DNA of 64,000 nt from Paraburkholderia acidisoli (lineage in GTDB: Bacteria > Pseudomonadota > Gammaproteobacteria > Burkholderiales > Burkholderiaceae), in contig NZ_CP046913.1 of the NCBI RefSeq assembly GCF_009789675.1, forward strand, positions 1,426,001-1,490,000, read 5' to 3'. The notes beneath the pieces are model-generated. The model was not told the origin of the DNA. It worked only from the letters and a program-made list of their open reading frames with translations, and ran no database searches. Below are positions 1-9,380 of this stretch, piece after piece; the stretch's first letter is position 1; each line of letters opens with the position of its first letter. The position numbers were made by a program, and so were the translations under genes.

Positions 1-1242
1 GTTCATGAGGCGCAGCGCGTGCGTGATGCCCGCCGGCTGCATCAGGATTTCCATGAACAGGCGGCGGTTTTCCGGGTCGCGGCGCCAGTTCCGGTCCATC
101 GTGTCGCGCGCGTTGTAGAGCGCGCGCATCGTGCGCGCCGAGAGACCCTTGACGCCCGGCACCTGTTCGTAGAGCAGGAAGGCTTCGAGGATCGCGTGCG
201 GCTCGCGCTCGAACACGTCGTCGCTGACGATTTCGAGCATGCCTTGCTTCTCGACGAAATGATCCGAGAGCGTGCGCGTGATGCCGCTCGTGCTCGGGAA
301 CAACTGCGCTTCGATGTTCTGGATCAGGATGCTGGCGAGTTGCGTGACGGCTTTTGCGGCCCAGTAATAGCGGCGCATGAGTTGCTCGCTCGCGCGCCGC
401 GCGCCGCTCGCCGCATAACCGAAGCTTTCGGCCACGGCCGTTTGCAGATCGAAGACGAGAATGTCCTGACGGCGCCCCGCGACCACGTGCAGGCGCGCCC
501 GCAGCGTCTTGAGAAACGCCTCGTTGCGGCGCAGTTCGCGCGCTTCGCGGTCGGTGATGAGGCCGCGCTGGTCGAGCTCCTTCCAGCTGTTGCCGAACGC
601 CGCCGCCTGCGTGATCCAGAGGATCAATTGCAGGTCGCGCAGGCCGCCCGGGCTTTCCTTCACGTTCGGTTCGAGCGCATACGGCGTGTCCTGGAAGCGC
701 GCGTGGCGCTGGCGCATTTCGAGCACCTTCGCCTGGAAGAACGTGCGCGGGTCCATGGCGTCGCGGTAACGCTGCGCGAAGTCGCCGAACAGCGTGGCGC
801 TGCCGGTGATGCGGCGCGCCTCCAGCAGCGAGGTGCGCACGGTCACGTCGTTGGCGGCTTCTTCGAGACATTGCGACACACTGCGCACGCTGCTGCCGAT
901 CTCGAGCCCGAGATCCCACGCGAGCCCGATGAAGCGCTCGATCCGCTCTTCGAGCGTCGCGAGCGGTTCGTCGTCGGGCAGCAGCACGAGAATGTCGACG
1001 TCGGAATACGGTGCCAGTTCGCCGCGGCCGAAGCCGCCCACCGCGACGAGCGCGAGCGAAGCGGGCAGTTCGCAGAGACTCCACGCGCGGCGCAGGGTTT
1101 CGTCGGTCGTGCGGGCGAGTGCGCGCATCAGCGCATCGACGTTGGTCGCGCTCCGGAAACGCTCGAGTAACTGGGCCTTGGCGGCCTTGTAGTCGGTCTT
1201 CAGCGACGACGTATCGGGAACGGCGACAGCAGGAACGCTCAT
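1..1242 (-). CDS. glnD: [Protein-PII] uridylyltransferase / uridylyl-removing enzyme, N-terminal part (cut by window edge)
   Basis: Nitrogen-status sensor that uridylylates and deuridylylates PII. The minus-strand frame is open from an ATG at 1242 to the window edge, so about 414 of the usual ~850-860 residues are visible. The nucleotidyltransferase motif [11 protein letters not shown] followed by DVDIL (the metal-binding Asp pair) lies around residues 66-85, and the glutamine-synthetase-adenylyltransferase-like helical part follows ([10 protein letters not shown]). The HD and ACT domains would lie outside the window. It is downstream of map in the same direction with a 270-bp gap (1243-1512) in which I see nothing else. 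Identity is clear from the motifs. Confidence 0.93.
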   Translation of the reverse strand, partial: MSVPAVAVPDTSSLKTDYKAAKAQLLERFRSATNVDALMRALARTTDETLRRAWSLCELPASLALVAVGGFGRGELAPYSDVDILVLLPDDEPLATLEERIERFIGLAWDLGLEIGSSVRSVSQCLEEAANDVTVRTSLLEARRITGSATLFGDFAQRYRDAMDPRTFFQAKVLEMRQRHARFQDTPYALEPNVKESPGGLRDLQLILWITQAAAFGNSWKELDQRGLITDREARELRRNEAFLKTLRARLHVVAGRRQDILVFDLQTAVAESFGYAASGARRASEQLMRRYYWAAKAVTQLASILIQNIEAQLFPSTSGITRTLSDHFVEKQGMLEIVSDDVFEREPHAILEAFLLYEQVPGVKGLSARTMRALYNARDTMDRNWRRDPENRRLFMEILMQPAGITHALRLMN

Positions 1243-1512
1243 GGGCTCAGTCTGGAATGAAGCGGGTTGAAGCGGATCGGACGATTGGCCAGGCGGCGCG
1301 ACGCGTGCCAGGAACGGGGTCGAACGGCGCGATCGCCGGGAGGCGGCGCGGTGCGTCCAATATTGCGGTGCCGCTTTGCACTATCTGAATAGCGTCGCGC
1401 CGCGCAAGTCGTTGACACGGCGCAGCCGCTTGTCGCCATATCGACATAAAACCGCACCGGCGGTTCGCCGCGCGGGCGCCTGAACGCACACCGCGCGGGG
1501 CGGGCCGGCCGC

Positions 1513-2334
1513 TTACGCCGCCGTGCCGGCCAGTTGCGCGACGATGGCCGGTTTGGCCGGCGTGCCCGCGGAAACGGTCAGCACGTCGTAGCCGGTTTCG
1601 GTAACGAGCACGGTGTGCTCCCATTGCGCCGACAGGCTGCGATCCTTCGTCTTCACGGTCCACTGGTCGGGCATCGTGCGGATGTCGCGGCGGCCGGCGT
1701 TGATCATCGGCTCGACGGTGAAGATCATGCCGGGCACGAGTTCGATGCCGGTGCCCGGTCGCCCGTAATGCAGCACCTGCGGATCTTCGTGGAACACCGT
1801 GCCGATGCCGTGACCGCAATATTCACGCACCACGCTGTAGCCCTGGCTTTCGGCGTAACGCTGGATGGCGTGGCCGATGTCGCCGAGATGCGCGCCCGGC
1901 CGGATCTGGTCGATGCCGAGCCACATGCATTCATAAGTGGTCTGCACGAGGCGCTTCGCCAGAATCGACCCTTCGCCGACGATGAACATGCGGCTCGTGT
2001 CGCCGAAATAGCCTTCCTTGATCACGGTGATATCCATATTGAGGATGTCGCCGTTCTTCAGGGCTTTGTCGCCGGGAATGCCGTGACAGATCACGTCGTT
2101 GACCGACGTGCAGATGGCCTTCGGGTAGGGCGGATAACCGGGCGGCTGGTAGTTCAGCGGCGCCGGCACCGTGCCCTGCACGTTCGTCATGTATTCGTGG
2201 CAAAGGCGGTCGAGTTCGCCCGTGGTCACGCCGGCCGTGACGAACGGCGTAATGTAGTCGAGCACTTCGCTTGCCAGGCGGCAGGCGACGCGCATTTGCG
2301 CGATGTCGTGTCCGGTTTTGATCGAGACGGTCAT
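1513..2334 (-). CDS. map: Methionine aminopeptidase, type I
   Basis: Removes the initiator Met from nascent proteins in the cytosol. The 273-aa length is typical of type I enzymes. The metal ligands are visible: the first Asp in NMDITV, the second in FGDTSR, the His in CGHGIG, and the Glu pair in FTVEPM and QWEHT. The start MTVSIKTGHDIAQM matches the family. It is transcribed away from rpsB, the usual map/rpsB divergent arrangement in proteobacteria. A ~165-nt leader with a terminator-like hairpin precedes it (see 2447-2478). Confidence 0.96.
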   Translation of the reverse strand: MTVSIKTGHDIAQMRVACRLASEVLDYITPFVTAGVTTGELDRLCHEYMTNVQGTVPAPLNYQPPGYPPYPKAICTSVNDVICHGIPGDKALKNGDILNMDITVIKEGYFGDTSRMFIVGEGSILAKRLVQTTYECMWLGIDQIRPGAHLGDIGHAIQRYAESQGYSVVREYCGHGIGTVFHEDPQVLHYGRPGTGIELVPGMIFTVEPMINAGRRDIRTMPDQWTVKTKDRSLSAQWEHTVLVTETGYDVLTVSAGTPAKPAIVAQLAGTAA

Positions 2335-2446
2335 GGTTACTTAACCCCTTGATGTTAAAGGGTTTGTCGTTTGGCGAGCTGGTGAGGAAGCGAGTGTTCC
2401 GTTGAGTTCGCCATTCGTGAAGCGGAAGCGGATTCAGGCACAAATG

Positions 2447-2478
2447 AAAAATGGGTCACTGCGTGCTCCGTGACCCAT
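2447..2478 (-). terminator. Terminator-like hairpin in the map leader (possible attenuator or end of a short RNA)
   Basis: A perfect 9-bp inverted repeat, ATGGGTCAC (2451-2459) and GTGACCCAT (2470-2478), has a 10-nt loop. On the minus strand it is followed directly by a run of U (opposite 2447-2451). It therefore has the shape of an intrinsic terminator pointing toward map, about 110 nt upstream of the map ATG. No gene precedes it on that strand. It could attenuate map or end a short leader RNA. The structure is seen; the function is inferred. Confidence 0.5.
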
Positions 2479-2498
2479 CTATCCGCCGAAGATGGCGT

Positions 2499-2504
2499 AT
2501 TGTA
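2499..2504 (-). promoter_or_regulatory. Candidate -10 element for map
   Basis: TACAAT on the minus strand, about 165 nt upstream of the map ATG and just upstream of the terminator-like hairpin. I found no good -35 hexamer at the right distance, so this is tentative. Confidence 0.3.
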
Positions 2505-2692
2505 CGCCGTTCGCGGCGCCTTATCGCGCCTGCTGCATGGCGACGAGGGCGCTTGCGTTATCTCTCTCTATATATAGGTCGCCTCAGACGGTTTTCATAC
2601 GGGCTCGCGCGATCCCTGAATCCGGTGCCGTGCCCGCGCGTTCGCGGCCGCCGGGAGGCACGGGCCCCGGCGCTGCGAGGGTAACAGCCATC

Positions 2693-2722
2693 TTGAGCGG
2701 GCATACTTTTGCGTGCTATAAT
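2693..2722 (+). promoter_or_regulatory. Promoter of rpsB-tsf
   Basis: TTGAGC (2693-2698) and TATAAT (2717-2722) are separated by 18 bp, a near-consensus sigma-70 promoter. It is about 190 nt upstream of the rpsB start. The rest of the 2335-2914 gap (about 580 bp) holds the map leader and promoter, a CT-rich stretch with TATATATA near 2570-2577, and this promoter with its leader. No protein gene is supported there. Confidence 0.75.
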
Positions 2723-2729
2723 CTTCGGC

Positions 2730-2914
2730 TAAGTCGCTCCCCATATCTTTCGAATTGGCTTTCTATTATTCGCGGGAATGGAGCGGGGCGGCTGACTCGC
2801 GAGCCGGCGCACCCAGGGTGTCGGGCGCACCGATTCCGCCAAATAAGACATCGGCGGAACGGCGCACCGATACGGCAGCCGGCTTTAGACCCAAACCCTA
2901 GCGGAGAATTTCTC
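2730..2914 (+). promoter_or_regulatory. Long 5' leader of rpsB (possible S2 autoregulatory leader)
   Basis: Transcription from the promoter at 2693-2722 would leave about 185 nt untranslated before the rpsB ATG. In E. coli the equivalent rpsB leader (t44/tff RNA) mediates feedback repression by S2. The length and position here fit the same role, but I cannot show sequence or structural homology by eye. The SD GGAGAA lies at 2903-2908. Confidence 0.4.
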
Positions 2915-3670
2915 ATGGCAGTTACCATGCGCCAAATGCTGGAAGCCGGTGTCCACTTCGGTCACCAAACGCGCTTCTGGAACCCGAAGATGGCCCCCTT
3001 CATCTTCGGTCATCGCAACAAGATTCACATCATCAACCTCGAAAAGACGCTGCCGATGTACAACGACGCACTGAAGTACGTGCGTCAGCTGGCATCGAAC
3101 CGCGGCACGATCCTGTTCGTCGGTACGAAGCGTCAATCGCGTGACACGATCGCTGAAGAAGCAGGTCGCGCAGGTATGCCGTTCGTGAACGCGCGCTGGC
3201 TCGGCGGCATGCTGACCAACTTCAAGACGCTGAAGGTTTCGATCAAGCGCCTGAAGGACATGGAAGCGGCCGTGGAAGCGGGCGAGCTCGAAAAGATGAG
3301 CAAGAAGGAAGCGCTCCTGTTCGAACGCGAAATCGCCAAGCTGCAAAAGTCGATCGGCGGCGTGAAGGACATGGGCGGCATTCCGGACGCCATCTTCGTG
3401 GTCGACGTCGGCTACCACAAGATCGCCGTGACGGAAGCCAACAAGCTGGGCATCCCCGTCATCGCCGTGGTCGACACGAACCACTCGCCGGAAGGCATCG
3501 ACTACGTCATCCCGGGTAACGACGACGCCAGCAAGGCTGTCGCGCTCTACACGCAAGGCGTGGCCGACGCGATCCTCGAAGGCCGTGCCAACTCGGTGAA
3601 CGAAGTGGTCGCAGCGGCGCGCGGCAACGACGGCGACGACGAGTTCGTCGAGGTCAACGCGGAGGCGTAA
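2915..3670 (+). CDS. rpsB: 30S ribosomal protein S2
   Basis: Essential small-subunit protein. The product is 251 aa and starts [20 protein letters not shown], the standard S2 N-terminus, so the ATG at 2915 with its SD GGAGAA is preferred over longer upstream readings. The S2 signatures WNPKM and [14 protein letters not shown] blocks, with [18 protein letters not shown] near the C-terminus, are present. It is followed by an intrinsic terminator and then tsf, as in most bacteria; partial read-through normally couples the two genes. Confidence 0.98.
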   Translation: MAVTMRQMLEAGVHFGHQTRFWNPKMAPFIFGHRNKIHIINLEKTLPMYNDALKYVRQLASNRGTILFVGTKRQSRDTIAEEAGRAGMPFVNARWLGGMLTNFKTLKVSIKRLKDMEAAVEAGELEKMSKKEALLFEREIAKLQKSIGGVKDMGGIPDAIFVVDVGYHKIAVTEANKLGIPVIAVVDTNHSPEGIDYVIPGNDDASKAVALYTQGVADAILEGRANSVNEVVAAARGNDGDDEFVEVNAEA

Positions 3671-3690
3671 GCTGCCCCGTGTCCGGCAAG

Positions 3691-3721
3691 AAAAGGGGCT
3701 TATCATGGGCCCCTTTTTTTT
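3691..3721 (+). terminator. Intrinsic terminator between rpsB and tsf
   Basis: AAAAGGGGC (3691-3699) pairs with GCCCCTTTT (3709-3717) around a 9-nt loop, followed by T through 3721. It likely reduces tsf expression relative to rpsB rather than separating them completely. Confidence 0.85.
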
Positions 3722-3877
3722 AAGCCGTGGCTTTCGTGGCCGCGTCATATCGGCGGCACGGTAATCGTGTAGAAGCGGCTTTCGGAAAGCGTTTCGAAAT
3801 ACGATTACGGAAACGAATTCCTGCCGGCCGCGTCGAATGCGGCACGGCGTGTACCAGACAGACCCAAGGAGCGAATG

Positions 3878-4759
3878 ATGGCGGCAATTACCGCAAGCAT
3901 GGTGGCAGAACTGCGCGCAAAGACCGATGCGCCGATGATGGAATGCAAGAAGGCGCTGACGGAAGCCGACGGCGACCTCGCGCGCGCTGAAGAACTGCTG
4001 CGCGTGAAGCTCGGCAACAAGGCCAGCAAGGCCGCTTCGCGCGTGACGGCCGAAGGCGTGATCGCCTCGTACGTCTCGGGCAACGCCGGTTCCGTGGTCG
4101 AACTGAACTGCGAAACCGACTTCGTCGCGAAGAACGACGACTTCCTCGCGTTCTCGAACACGGTGGCGCAACTGGTCGCTACGCAAAACCCGGCTGACGT
4201 CGCGGCGCTCTCGGCTCTGCCGCTGGAAGGCTCGACGGTCGACGCGGTGCGCCTCGCACTGGTCGGCAAGATCGGCGAAAACGTCTCGATCCGCCGTTTC
4301 GCGCGTTTCGAAACGTCGAACAAGCTGGCTTCGTACCTGCACGGCACGCGTATCGGCGTGCTGGTCGAGTACACGGGCGAGCAGGAGCAGGTCGGCAAGG
4401 ACGTCGCGATGCACATCGCGGCCATGAAGCCGGTCTCGCTCTCGTCGGACGACGTGCCGGCCGAGCTGATCGCCAAGGAGCGCAGCATCGCCGAGCAGAA
4501 GGCCGCCGAATCGGGCAAGCCGGCTGAAATCGTCGCCAAGATGGTCGACGGTTCGGTCCAGAAGTACCTGAAGGAAGTGTCGCTGCTGAACCAGCCGTTC
4601 GTGAAGAACGACAAGCAGACGATCGAACAGATGCTCAAGGCCGCAGGCAGCTCGGTGCAGAAGTTCGCGCTCTTCGTCGTTGGCGAAGGCATCGAAAAGC
4701 GTCAAGACGACTTCGCCGCCGAGGTGGCCGCGCAAGTCGCTGCTGCAAAGCAGCAATAA
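3878..4759 (+). CDS. tsf: Elongation factor Ts
   Basis: Nucleotide exchange factor for EF-Tu. The 293-aa product begins [20 protein letters not shown], the conserved Burkholderia start. An ATG directly upstream at 3875 is in frame, but SD AAGGAG (3866-3871) is better spaced for 3878. The EF-Ts signatures [12 protein letters not shown] and [12 protein letters not shown] are present, together with the coiled-coil and C-terminal region that follow them. Confidence 0.98.
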   Translation: MAAITASMVAELRAKTDAPMMECKKALTEADGDLARAEELLRVKLGNKASKAASRVTAEGVIASYVSGNAGSVVELNCETDFVAKNDDFLAFSNTVAQLVATQNPADVAALSALPLEGSTVDAVRLALVGKIGENVSIRRFARFETSNKLASYLHGTRIGVLVEYTGEQEQVGKDVAMHIAAMKPVSLSSDDVPAELIAKERSIAEQKAAESGKPAEIVAKMVDGSVQKYLKEVSLLNQPFVKNDKQTIEQMLKAAGSSVQKFALFVVGEGIEKRQDDFAAEVAAQVAAAKQQ

Positions 4760-4771
4760 CGCGACGTTATC

Positions 4772-4798
4772 CGCTCCCGCAGCGTTCGGGCGGGAGCG
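4772..4798 (+). terminator. GC-rich hairpin after tsf, without a T tract
   Basis: CGCTCCCGC (4772-4780) and GCGGGAGCG (4790-4798) form a perfect 9-bp stem with a 9-nt loop 12 nt after the tsf stop. There is no T run, so it may be a processing or RNA-stabilising hairpin rather than a full terminator. The rest of the 253-bp gap to pyrH shows no gene. Confidence 0.45.
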
Positions 4799-5012
4799 AG
4801 CCGTACCGCAGTCGTAGCATCGCAGTTTTATCGTAGCAAGCCGGGGCGGAGCTTTTCCGCCACGGCGGGCAGCGTAGCGGCGCCGCACGAGGCAATCCCC
4901 GTCTCGTGCGGCGCTGGAAATCTTCGCTATTTCTGGCGGCGCTTGCCCGAAGCCGTATTTCACCCCTACAGTTTCAAGTTATTGCCCTTTGCGCGCGATC
5001 CTGGATACCTCC

Positions 5013-5729
5013 ATGCCCACACCCGCCTATAAACGCGTCCTGCTCAAACTTTCCGGCGAAGCCCTCATGGGCGACGATGCCTTCGGCATCAATCGCGCCA
5101 CGATCGAACGTATGGTGGCGGACGTGGCCGAAGTGGTGCGTCTCGGCATCCAGCTCGCGGTCGTGATCGGCGGTGGCAATATTTTCCGCGGCGTCGCGGG
5201 CGGCGCGGCCGGCATGGATCGCGCCACGGCCGACTACATGGGTATGCTCGCCACGATGATGAACGCGCTCGCGCTCCAGGACGCCATGCGTCACGCGGGC
5301 ATCGAAGCGCGCGTGCAGTCGGCGCTGCGCATGGATCAGGTCGTCGAGCCGTATATCCGTCCCCGCGCGATCCGTCAGCTCGAAGAGGGCAAGGTCGTGA
5401 TCTTCGCCGCCGGCACGGGCAACCCGTTCTTCACGACCGACACGGCCGCCGCGCTGCGTGGCTCGGAAGTCGGCGCGGAAGTCGTGCTCAAGGCGACCAA
5501 GGTCGACGGCGTCTACTCGGCCGATCCGAAGAAGGATCCCACGGCCACGCGCTACTCGACGATCAGCTTCGACGAGGCAATCGGCCGCAATCTGCAGGTG
5601 ATGGACGCCACGGCGTTCGCGCTGTGCCGCGACCAGAAGCTGCCGATCCGCGTTTTTTCCATCGTCAAGCCCGGTGCGCTCAAGCGTATCGTTCTGGGCG
5701 AAGACGAAGGGACGCTCGTCCACGTGTAA
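5013..5729 (+). CDS. pyrH: UMP kinase
   Basis: Phosphorylates UMP to UDP; amino acid kinase fold, hexameric in bacteria. The 238-aa product starts [18 protein letters not shown], the conserved nucleotide-binding N-terminus; an upstream in-frame start at 4989 would add residues not seen in the family. [11 protein letters not shown] and the Asp-rich [16 protein letters not shown] segment are intact. It is in the universal tsf-pyrH-frr order. Confidence 0.97.
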   Translation: MPTPAYKRVLLKLSGEALMGDDAFGINRATIERMVADVAEVVRLGIQLAVVIGGGNIFRGVAGGAAGMDRATADYMGMLATMMNALALQDAMRHAGIEARVQSALRMDQVVEPYIRPRAIRQLEEGKVVIFAAGTGNPFFTTDTAAALRGSEVGAEVVLKATKVDGVYSADPKKDPTATRYSTISFDEAIGRNLQVMDATAFALCRDQKLPIRVFSIVKPGALKRIVLGEDEGTLVHV

Positions 5730-5822
5730 ACTCTCGTCTCACGAGAGCGATCGAATACGGGCCGCGCCGCCCCATTGCGCGCTGGCGGGCCCGTTCCGTT
5801 ATGAAGGTTCGGAGGTATCAAA

Positions 5823-6383
5823 ATGGCTGTGGCTGACATCAAGAAGGGCGTCGAGCAGAAAATGCAACGCTCGATCGATTCGTTCAAGGGCGACCTGGCG
5901 AAGATTCGCACGGGCCGCGCCCATACGGGCCTGCTCGACCACATCCAGGTCGACTATTACGGTTCGCCGGTGCCCATTTCGCAGGTGGCCAACCTGACGC
6001 TCGTCGACGCACGTACGATCGGCGTTCAGGCGTGGGAAAAGAAGATGGTTCCCGTCATCGAGAAGGCGATCCGCGACTCGGAACTCGGCCTGAACCCGGC
6101 CACGCACGGCGATCTGGTCCGCGTGCCGATGCCCGCGCTGACCGAAGAGCGCCGCAAGGAACTCACGAAGGTCGTCAAGAACGAAGGCGAAACGGCGAAG
6201 GTCGCCGTGCGTAACCTGCGCCGCGACGCCAACGAGCAACTCAAGAAGCTCGTGAAGGACAAGGAGATTTCGGAAGACGACGAGCGCCGTGGCGGCGACG
6301 ACGTCCAGAAGCTGACGGACCGCTTCGTGACCGAGATCGACAAGCTCGTGCAGACGAAGGAAGCCGAAATCATGACGGTTTGA
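5823..6383 (+). CDS. frr: Ribosome recycling factor
   Basis: Releases ribosomes from mRNA after termination together with EF-G. The 186-aa product has the normal RRF length, with the helical domain I ([18 protein letters not shown]) and the C-terminal [18 protein letters not shown] block. SD GGAGG lies at 5815-5819. It follows pyrH after 93 bp. Confidence 0.98.
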   Translation: MAVADIKKGVEQKMQRSIDSFKGDLAKIRTGRAHTGLLDHIQVDYYGSPVPISQVANLTLVDARTIGVQAWEKKMVPVIEKAIRDSELGLNPATHGDLVRVPMPALTEERRKELTKVVKNEGETAKVAVRNLRRDANEQLKKLVKDKEISEDDERRGGDDVQKLTDRFVTEIDKLVQTKEAEIMTV

Positions 6384-6449
6384 GCGAAGCCGCCCGGCTT
6401 TGCCCTCGTCGAGATTTCCCCTTTTTCAGGTAGTTTGAGTCCAACGGCC

Positions 6450-7232
6450 ATGACCTATTCCAGCTCAACCGTTCGCGTGCCCGACGTGGCGGCGGTACCG
6501 CGCCACATCGCGATCATCATGGACGGCAACGGCCGTTGGGCAACGCAGCGCCGCTTGCCGCGCGTCGCGGGCCACACGCGCGGCGTCGACGCCGTGCGTT
6601 CGGCCGTCGAGGCGTGCGTCGACCGCGGCGTCGAATATCTCACGCTGTTCGCCTTCAGCTCCGAAAACTGGCGCCGTCCGACCGACGAGGTGTCGTTTCT
6701 CATGCGGCTCTTCGTCACCGCGCTGGAGCGCGAGATCGCGCGTCTGCACGCGAACGGCATCCGCCTGCGCGTGGTCGGCGACGTGTCGATGTTCAACGAG
6801 CGCATCCAGGACCTGATTCGCCGCGCGGAAACCAAGACCGCGCGCAATACGCGTCTCACGCTCACCATCGCCGCGAACTACGGCGGCCGCTGGGACATCC
6901 TCCAGGCCACGCGCAAGCTGGTCGAAGAGGCGGCCGCGAGCGGCCAGCCGGTGCCGGTGACCGAAGACACGCTGTCGCAGCATCTGGCCATGGCCTATGC
7001 GCCGGAGCCGGATCTCTTCATCCGCACGGGCGGCGAGCAGCGCGTGAGCAACTTCCTGCTCTGGCAACTCGCCTACGCCGAGTTCTATTTCACCGACACG
7101 TTCTGGCCGGACTTCGACAACGAGGCGCTCAATCGCGCCATCACGTCGTATGCGGAGCGCGAGCGCCGTTTCGGCCGCACGAGCGCGCAGGTCGTCGCCA
7201 ACTCGCAGAACGCCGACTCGCTTTCATGCTAA
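6450..7232 (+). CDS. uppS: Undecaprenyl diphosphate synthase (cis-prenyltransferase)
   Basis: Makes C55-PP, the lipid carrier for peptidoglycan and O-antigen. The 260-aa product begins [20 protein letters not shown]. The ATG at 6450 is preferred over an upstream TTG at 6435 because it matches Burkholderia homologues. The catalytic Asp in [10 protein letters not shown] (residue 25), [11 protein letters not shown] and [19 protein letters not shown] are intact. The last 7 bp overlap cdsA, so translation is probably coupled. Confidence 0.96.
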   Translation: MTYSSSTVRVPDVAAVPRHIAIIMDGNGRWATQRRLPRVAGHTRGVDAVRSAVEACVDRGVEYLTLFAFSSENWRRPTDEVSFLMRLFVTALEREIARLHANGIRLRVVGDVSMFNERIQDLIRRAETKTARNTRLTLTIAANYGGRWDILQATRKLVEEAAASGQPVPVTEDTLSQHLAMAYAPEPDLFIRTGGEQRVSNFLLWQLAYAEFYFTDTFWPDFDNEALNRAITSYAERERRFGRTSAQVVANSQNADSLSC

Positions 7233-8047
7233 AAACCCGTGTCATCACGGCAATCGTCCTGCTGGCCGTGTTTTTGCCGGTCACGCTGTTCGCACCGCTT
7301 GGCTGGTTTGCCGCGCTGATCGGTCTCGTCGTCGTGTTCGCCGCCTGGGAATGGGCGCGACTGCTCAAGGCGGGCGCGACCGGTTCGATCGTCTATGCGG
7401 TAATCGCGGCTATCGTCGTCGCGCTCAGTACCCATTTGCCCGTGCCGCGGCCGCTGTTTCAGGCGGCAGGCGTGTTCTGGATCGTCGCCGGACCCTACGT
7501 GCTGCTGCGCAAGCCCACGCTCGCCGCCGGCGCGTGGCGCGTGTTCCTGCTGCTCGTCGGGCTGGTGGTGTTCGCGGCCTGCTGGCATGCGCTGGTGTCG
7601 GCGCGCGCGGCGGGCGTCGCGTTCGTCCTTTCGCTGCTCCTTCTCGTCTGGCTCGCCGATATCGGCGCATACTTCGCGGGTAAGGCATTCGGCAAGCATA
7701 AACTCGCACCCGCGATCAGCCCCGGCAAGACCTGGGAAGGCGCGGTGGGCGGCTGGGTCGCCGTGATGGTGGTGGCGGGTCTCGCCATCGCGCTGCACGC
7801 GTTCGAGCCCACGCTGTATTCCGCGCTCGCGGCCCAGCTCGGCGTGGGACGCGCGCTTTTCGTGTTGACGGTGCTGGTCGCGTTCAGCGTTATCGGCGAT
7901 CTGTTCGAATCGATGCTCAAGCGCCAGGCTGGCGTGAAGGACTCGAGCCAGTTGCTGCCGGGCCACGGCGGCGTGCTCGACCGCATCGACGCGCTGTTGC
8001 CGGTGTTGCCGCTCGCCATGCTGCTGCTCGGCCAAGGTTCGGCCTGA
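7226..8047 (+). CDS. cdsA: Phosphatidate cytidylyltransferase (CDP-diacylglycerol synthase)
   Basis: Integral inner-membrane enzyme that makes CDP-diacylglycerol from CTP and phosphatidic acid for all phospholipids. It has 273 aa, multiple hydrophobic segments from residue 5 onward, and the CDS signature near the C-terminus ([20 protein letters not shown] then GVLDRID). The start overlaps the end of uppS. Confidence 0.96.
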   Translation: MLKTRVITAIVLLAVFLPVTLFAPLGWFAALIGLVVVFAAWEWARLLKAGATGSIVYAVIAAIVVALSTHLPVPRPLFQAAGVFWIVAGPYVLLRKPTLAAGAWRVFLLLVGLVVFAACWHALVSARAAGVAFVLSLLLLVWLADIGAYFAGKAFGKHKLAPAISPGKTWEGAVGGWVAVMVVAGLAIALHAFEPTLYSALAAQLGVGRALFVLTVLVAFSVIGDLFESMLKRQAGVKDSSQLLPGHGGVLDRIDALLPVLPLAMLLLGQGSA

Positions 8048-8080
8048 TTCGGTCTGGTAAGGCCGGCTAGAGAATTGAAT

Positions 8081-9262
8081 ATGCAAAAACGAATCACACT
8101 GCTCGGTTCCACGGGCTCGATCGGAGACAGCACGCTTGACGTGATCGCGCGTCATCCGCAACGCTACGCCGTCTACGCGCTCACCGCGCACCGCAACGGC
8201 GACAAGCTCGTCGAGCAATGCCTGCGCTTCGCGCCCGAAGTGGCCGTGGTCGGCGACGCCGAAACGGCCGCGCAGGTCGAACGCAAGCTGCGCGCGGCCG
8301 GCTCGAAAACGCTCGTGACCTACGGCACCCAGGCGCTCGTCGAAGTCTCGAAGAGCGACGGCTGCGACACCGTGGTGGCCGCCATCGTCGGCGCCGCGGG
8401 CCTCGCGCCCACGCTCGCCGCCGCGAAGGCCGGCAAGCGCATCCTGCTGGCCAACAAGGAAGCGCTGGTGATGTCGGGCGACATCTTCATCAATGCGGTG
8501 TGCGAAAGCGGCGCGGTGCTGCTGCCGCTCGACAGCGAGCACAACGCGGTGTTCCAGTGCTTCCCGCGCGAGAACGCCGAACGCGACGGCGTCACGAAGA
8601 TCATTCTCACCGCGTCGGGCGGCCCGTTCCGCACGCGCGAACCGTCGACGCTCGTGAACGTCACGCCCGATGAAGCGTGCAAGCATCCGAACTGGTCGAT
8701 GGGCCGCAAGATTTCCGTCGATTCCGCCACGATGATGAACAAGGGCCTCGAGGTGATCGAGGCGCACTATCTGTTCGATCTTCCCGGCGACCGCATCGAC
8801 GTGCTGATCCATCCGCAGAGCGTGATCCATTCGATGGTGTCGTACGCCGACGGCTCGGTGCTCGCGCAACTCGGCAACCCCGACATGCGCACGCCGATCG
8901 CGCACGCGCTCGCGTACCCGGACCGGATCGACTCGGGCGTCGCCCAGCTCGATCTCGCGCAAGTCGCCACGCTCACGTTCGAAAAGCCCGACTACACGCG
9001 TTTCCCGTGTCTCGCGCTCGCCATGAAGGCGCTCGAGGCGGGCGGCGTGGCGAGCACGACGCTCAACGCGGCGAACGAGATCGCGGTGGACGCATTCCTG
9101 AACCGTCGTATCGGTTTCACGGCCATCGCCGAAACCGTCGACGCCGTGCTGGGCGCGCTGGCGAACCACAGCGCGTCGAGCCTCGACGTCGTGCTCGAAG
9201 CCGACGCGGCAGCGCGCCGCGCGGCGCACACCTTCATCGACAGCCTGCCGGTGCCGGCCTGA
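8081..9262 (+). CDS. dxr: 1-deoxy-D-xylulose 5-phosphate reductoisomerase
   Basis: Second step of the MEP isoprenoid pathway (DXP to MEP, NADPH-dependent), upstream in metabolism of UppS. It has 393 aa starting [20 protein letters not shown] with the NADPH-binding [17 protein letters not shown], the metal/substrate site [10 protein letters not shown] and [20 protein letters not shown] are present. An in-frame TTG two codons upstream (8075) is less likely. Confidence 0.97.
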   Translation: MQKRITLLGSTGSIGDSTLDVIARHPQRYAVYALTAHRNGDKLVEQCLRFAPEVAVVGDAETAAQVERKLRAAGSKTLVTYGTQALVEVSKSDGCDTVVAAIVGAAGLAPTLAAAKAGKRILLANKEALVMSGDIFINAVCESGAVLLPLDSEHNAVFQCFPRENAERDGVTKIILTASGGPFRTREPSTLVNVTPDEACKHPNWSMGRKISVDSATMMNKGLEVIEAHYLFDLPGDRIDVLIHPQSVIHSMVSYADGSVLAQLGNPDMRTPIAHALAYPDRIDSGVAQLDLAQVATLTFEKPDYTRFPCLALAMKALEAGGVASTTLNAANEIAVDAFLNRRIGFTAIAETVDAVLGALANHSASSLDVVLEADAAARRAAHTFIDSLPVPA

Positions 9263-9380
9263 CCGGCCGCTCCAGGATCCAGGGCGTAATGGTCGCCCGA
9301 AGCATCGCGCGGCCCTTCGGTTGCGCGGCTTCGGCGCCCGTTTCCGCACCGGCGCGCTGCTTCCCGCCAAGGAGGCGCTC

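Noticed and set aside
19..1170. Long plus-strand open frame over the start of the window
   Set aside because: It is antisense to glnD, whose minus-strand frame carries the [13 protein letters not shown] motifs; the plus-strand product is Arg/Ala/Glu-rich shadow sequence typical of high-GC genomes.
2885..4963. 692-codon minus-strand open frame across rpsB and tsf
   Set aside because: Antisense to two unmistakable essential genes, with composition of a reverse-frame shadow and no recognisable domain.
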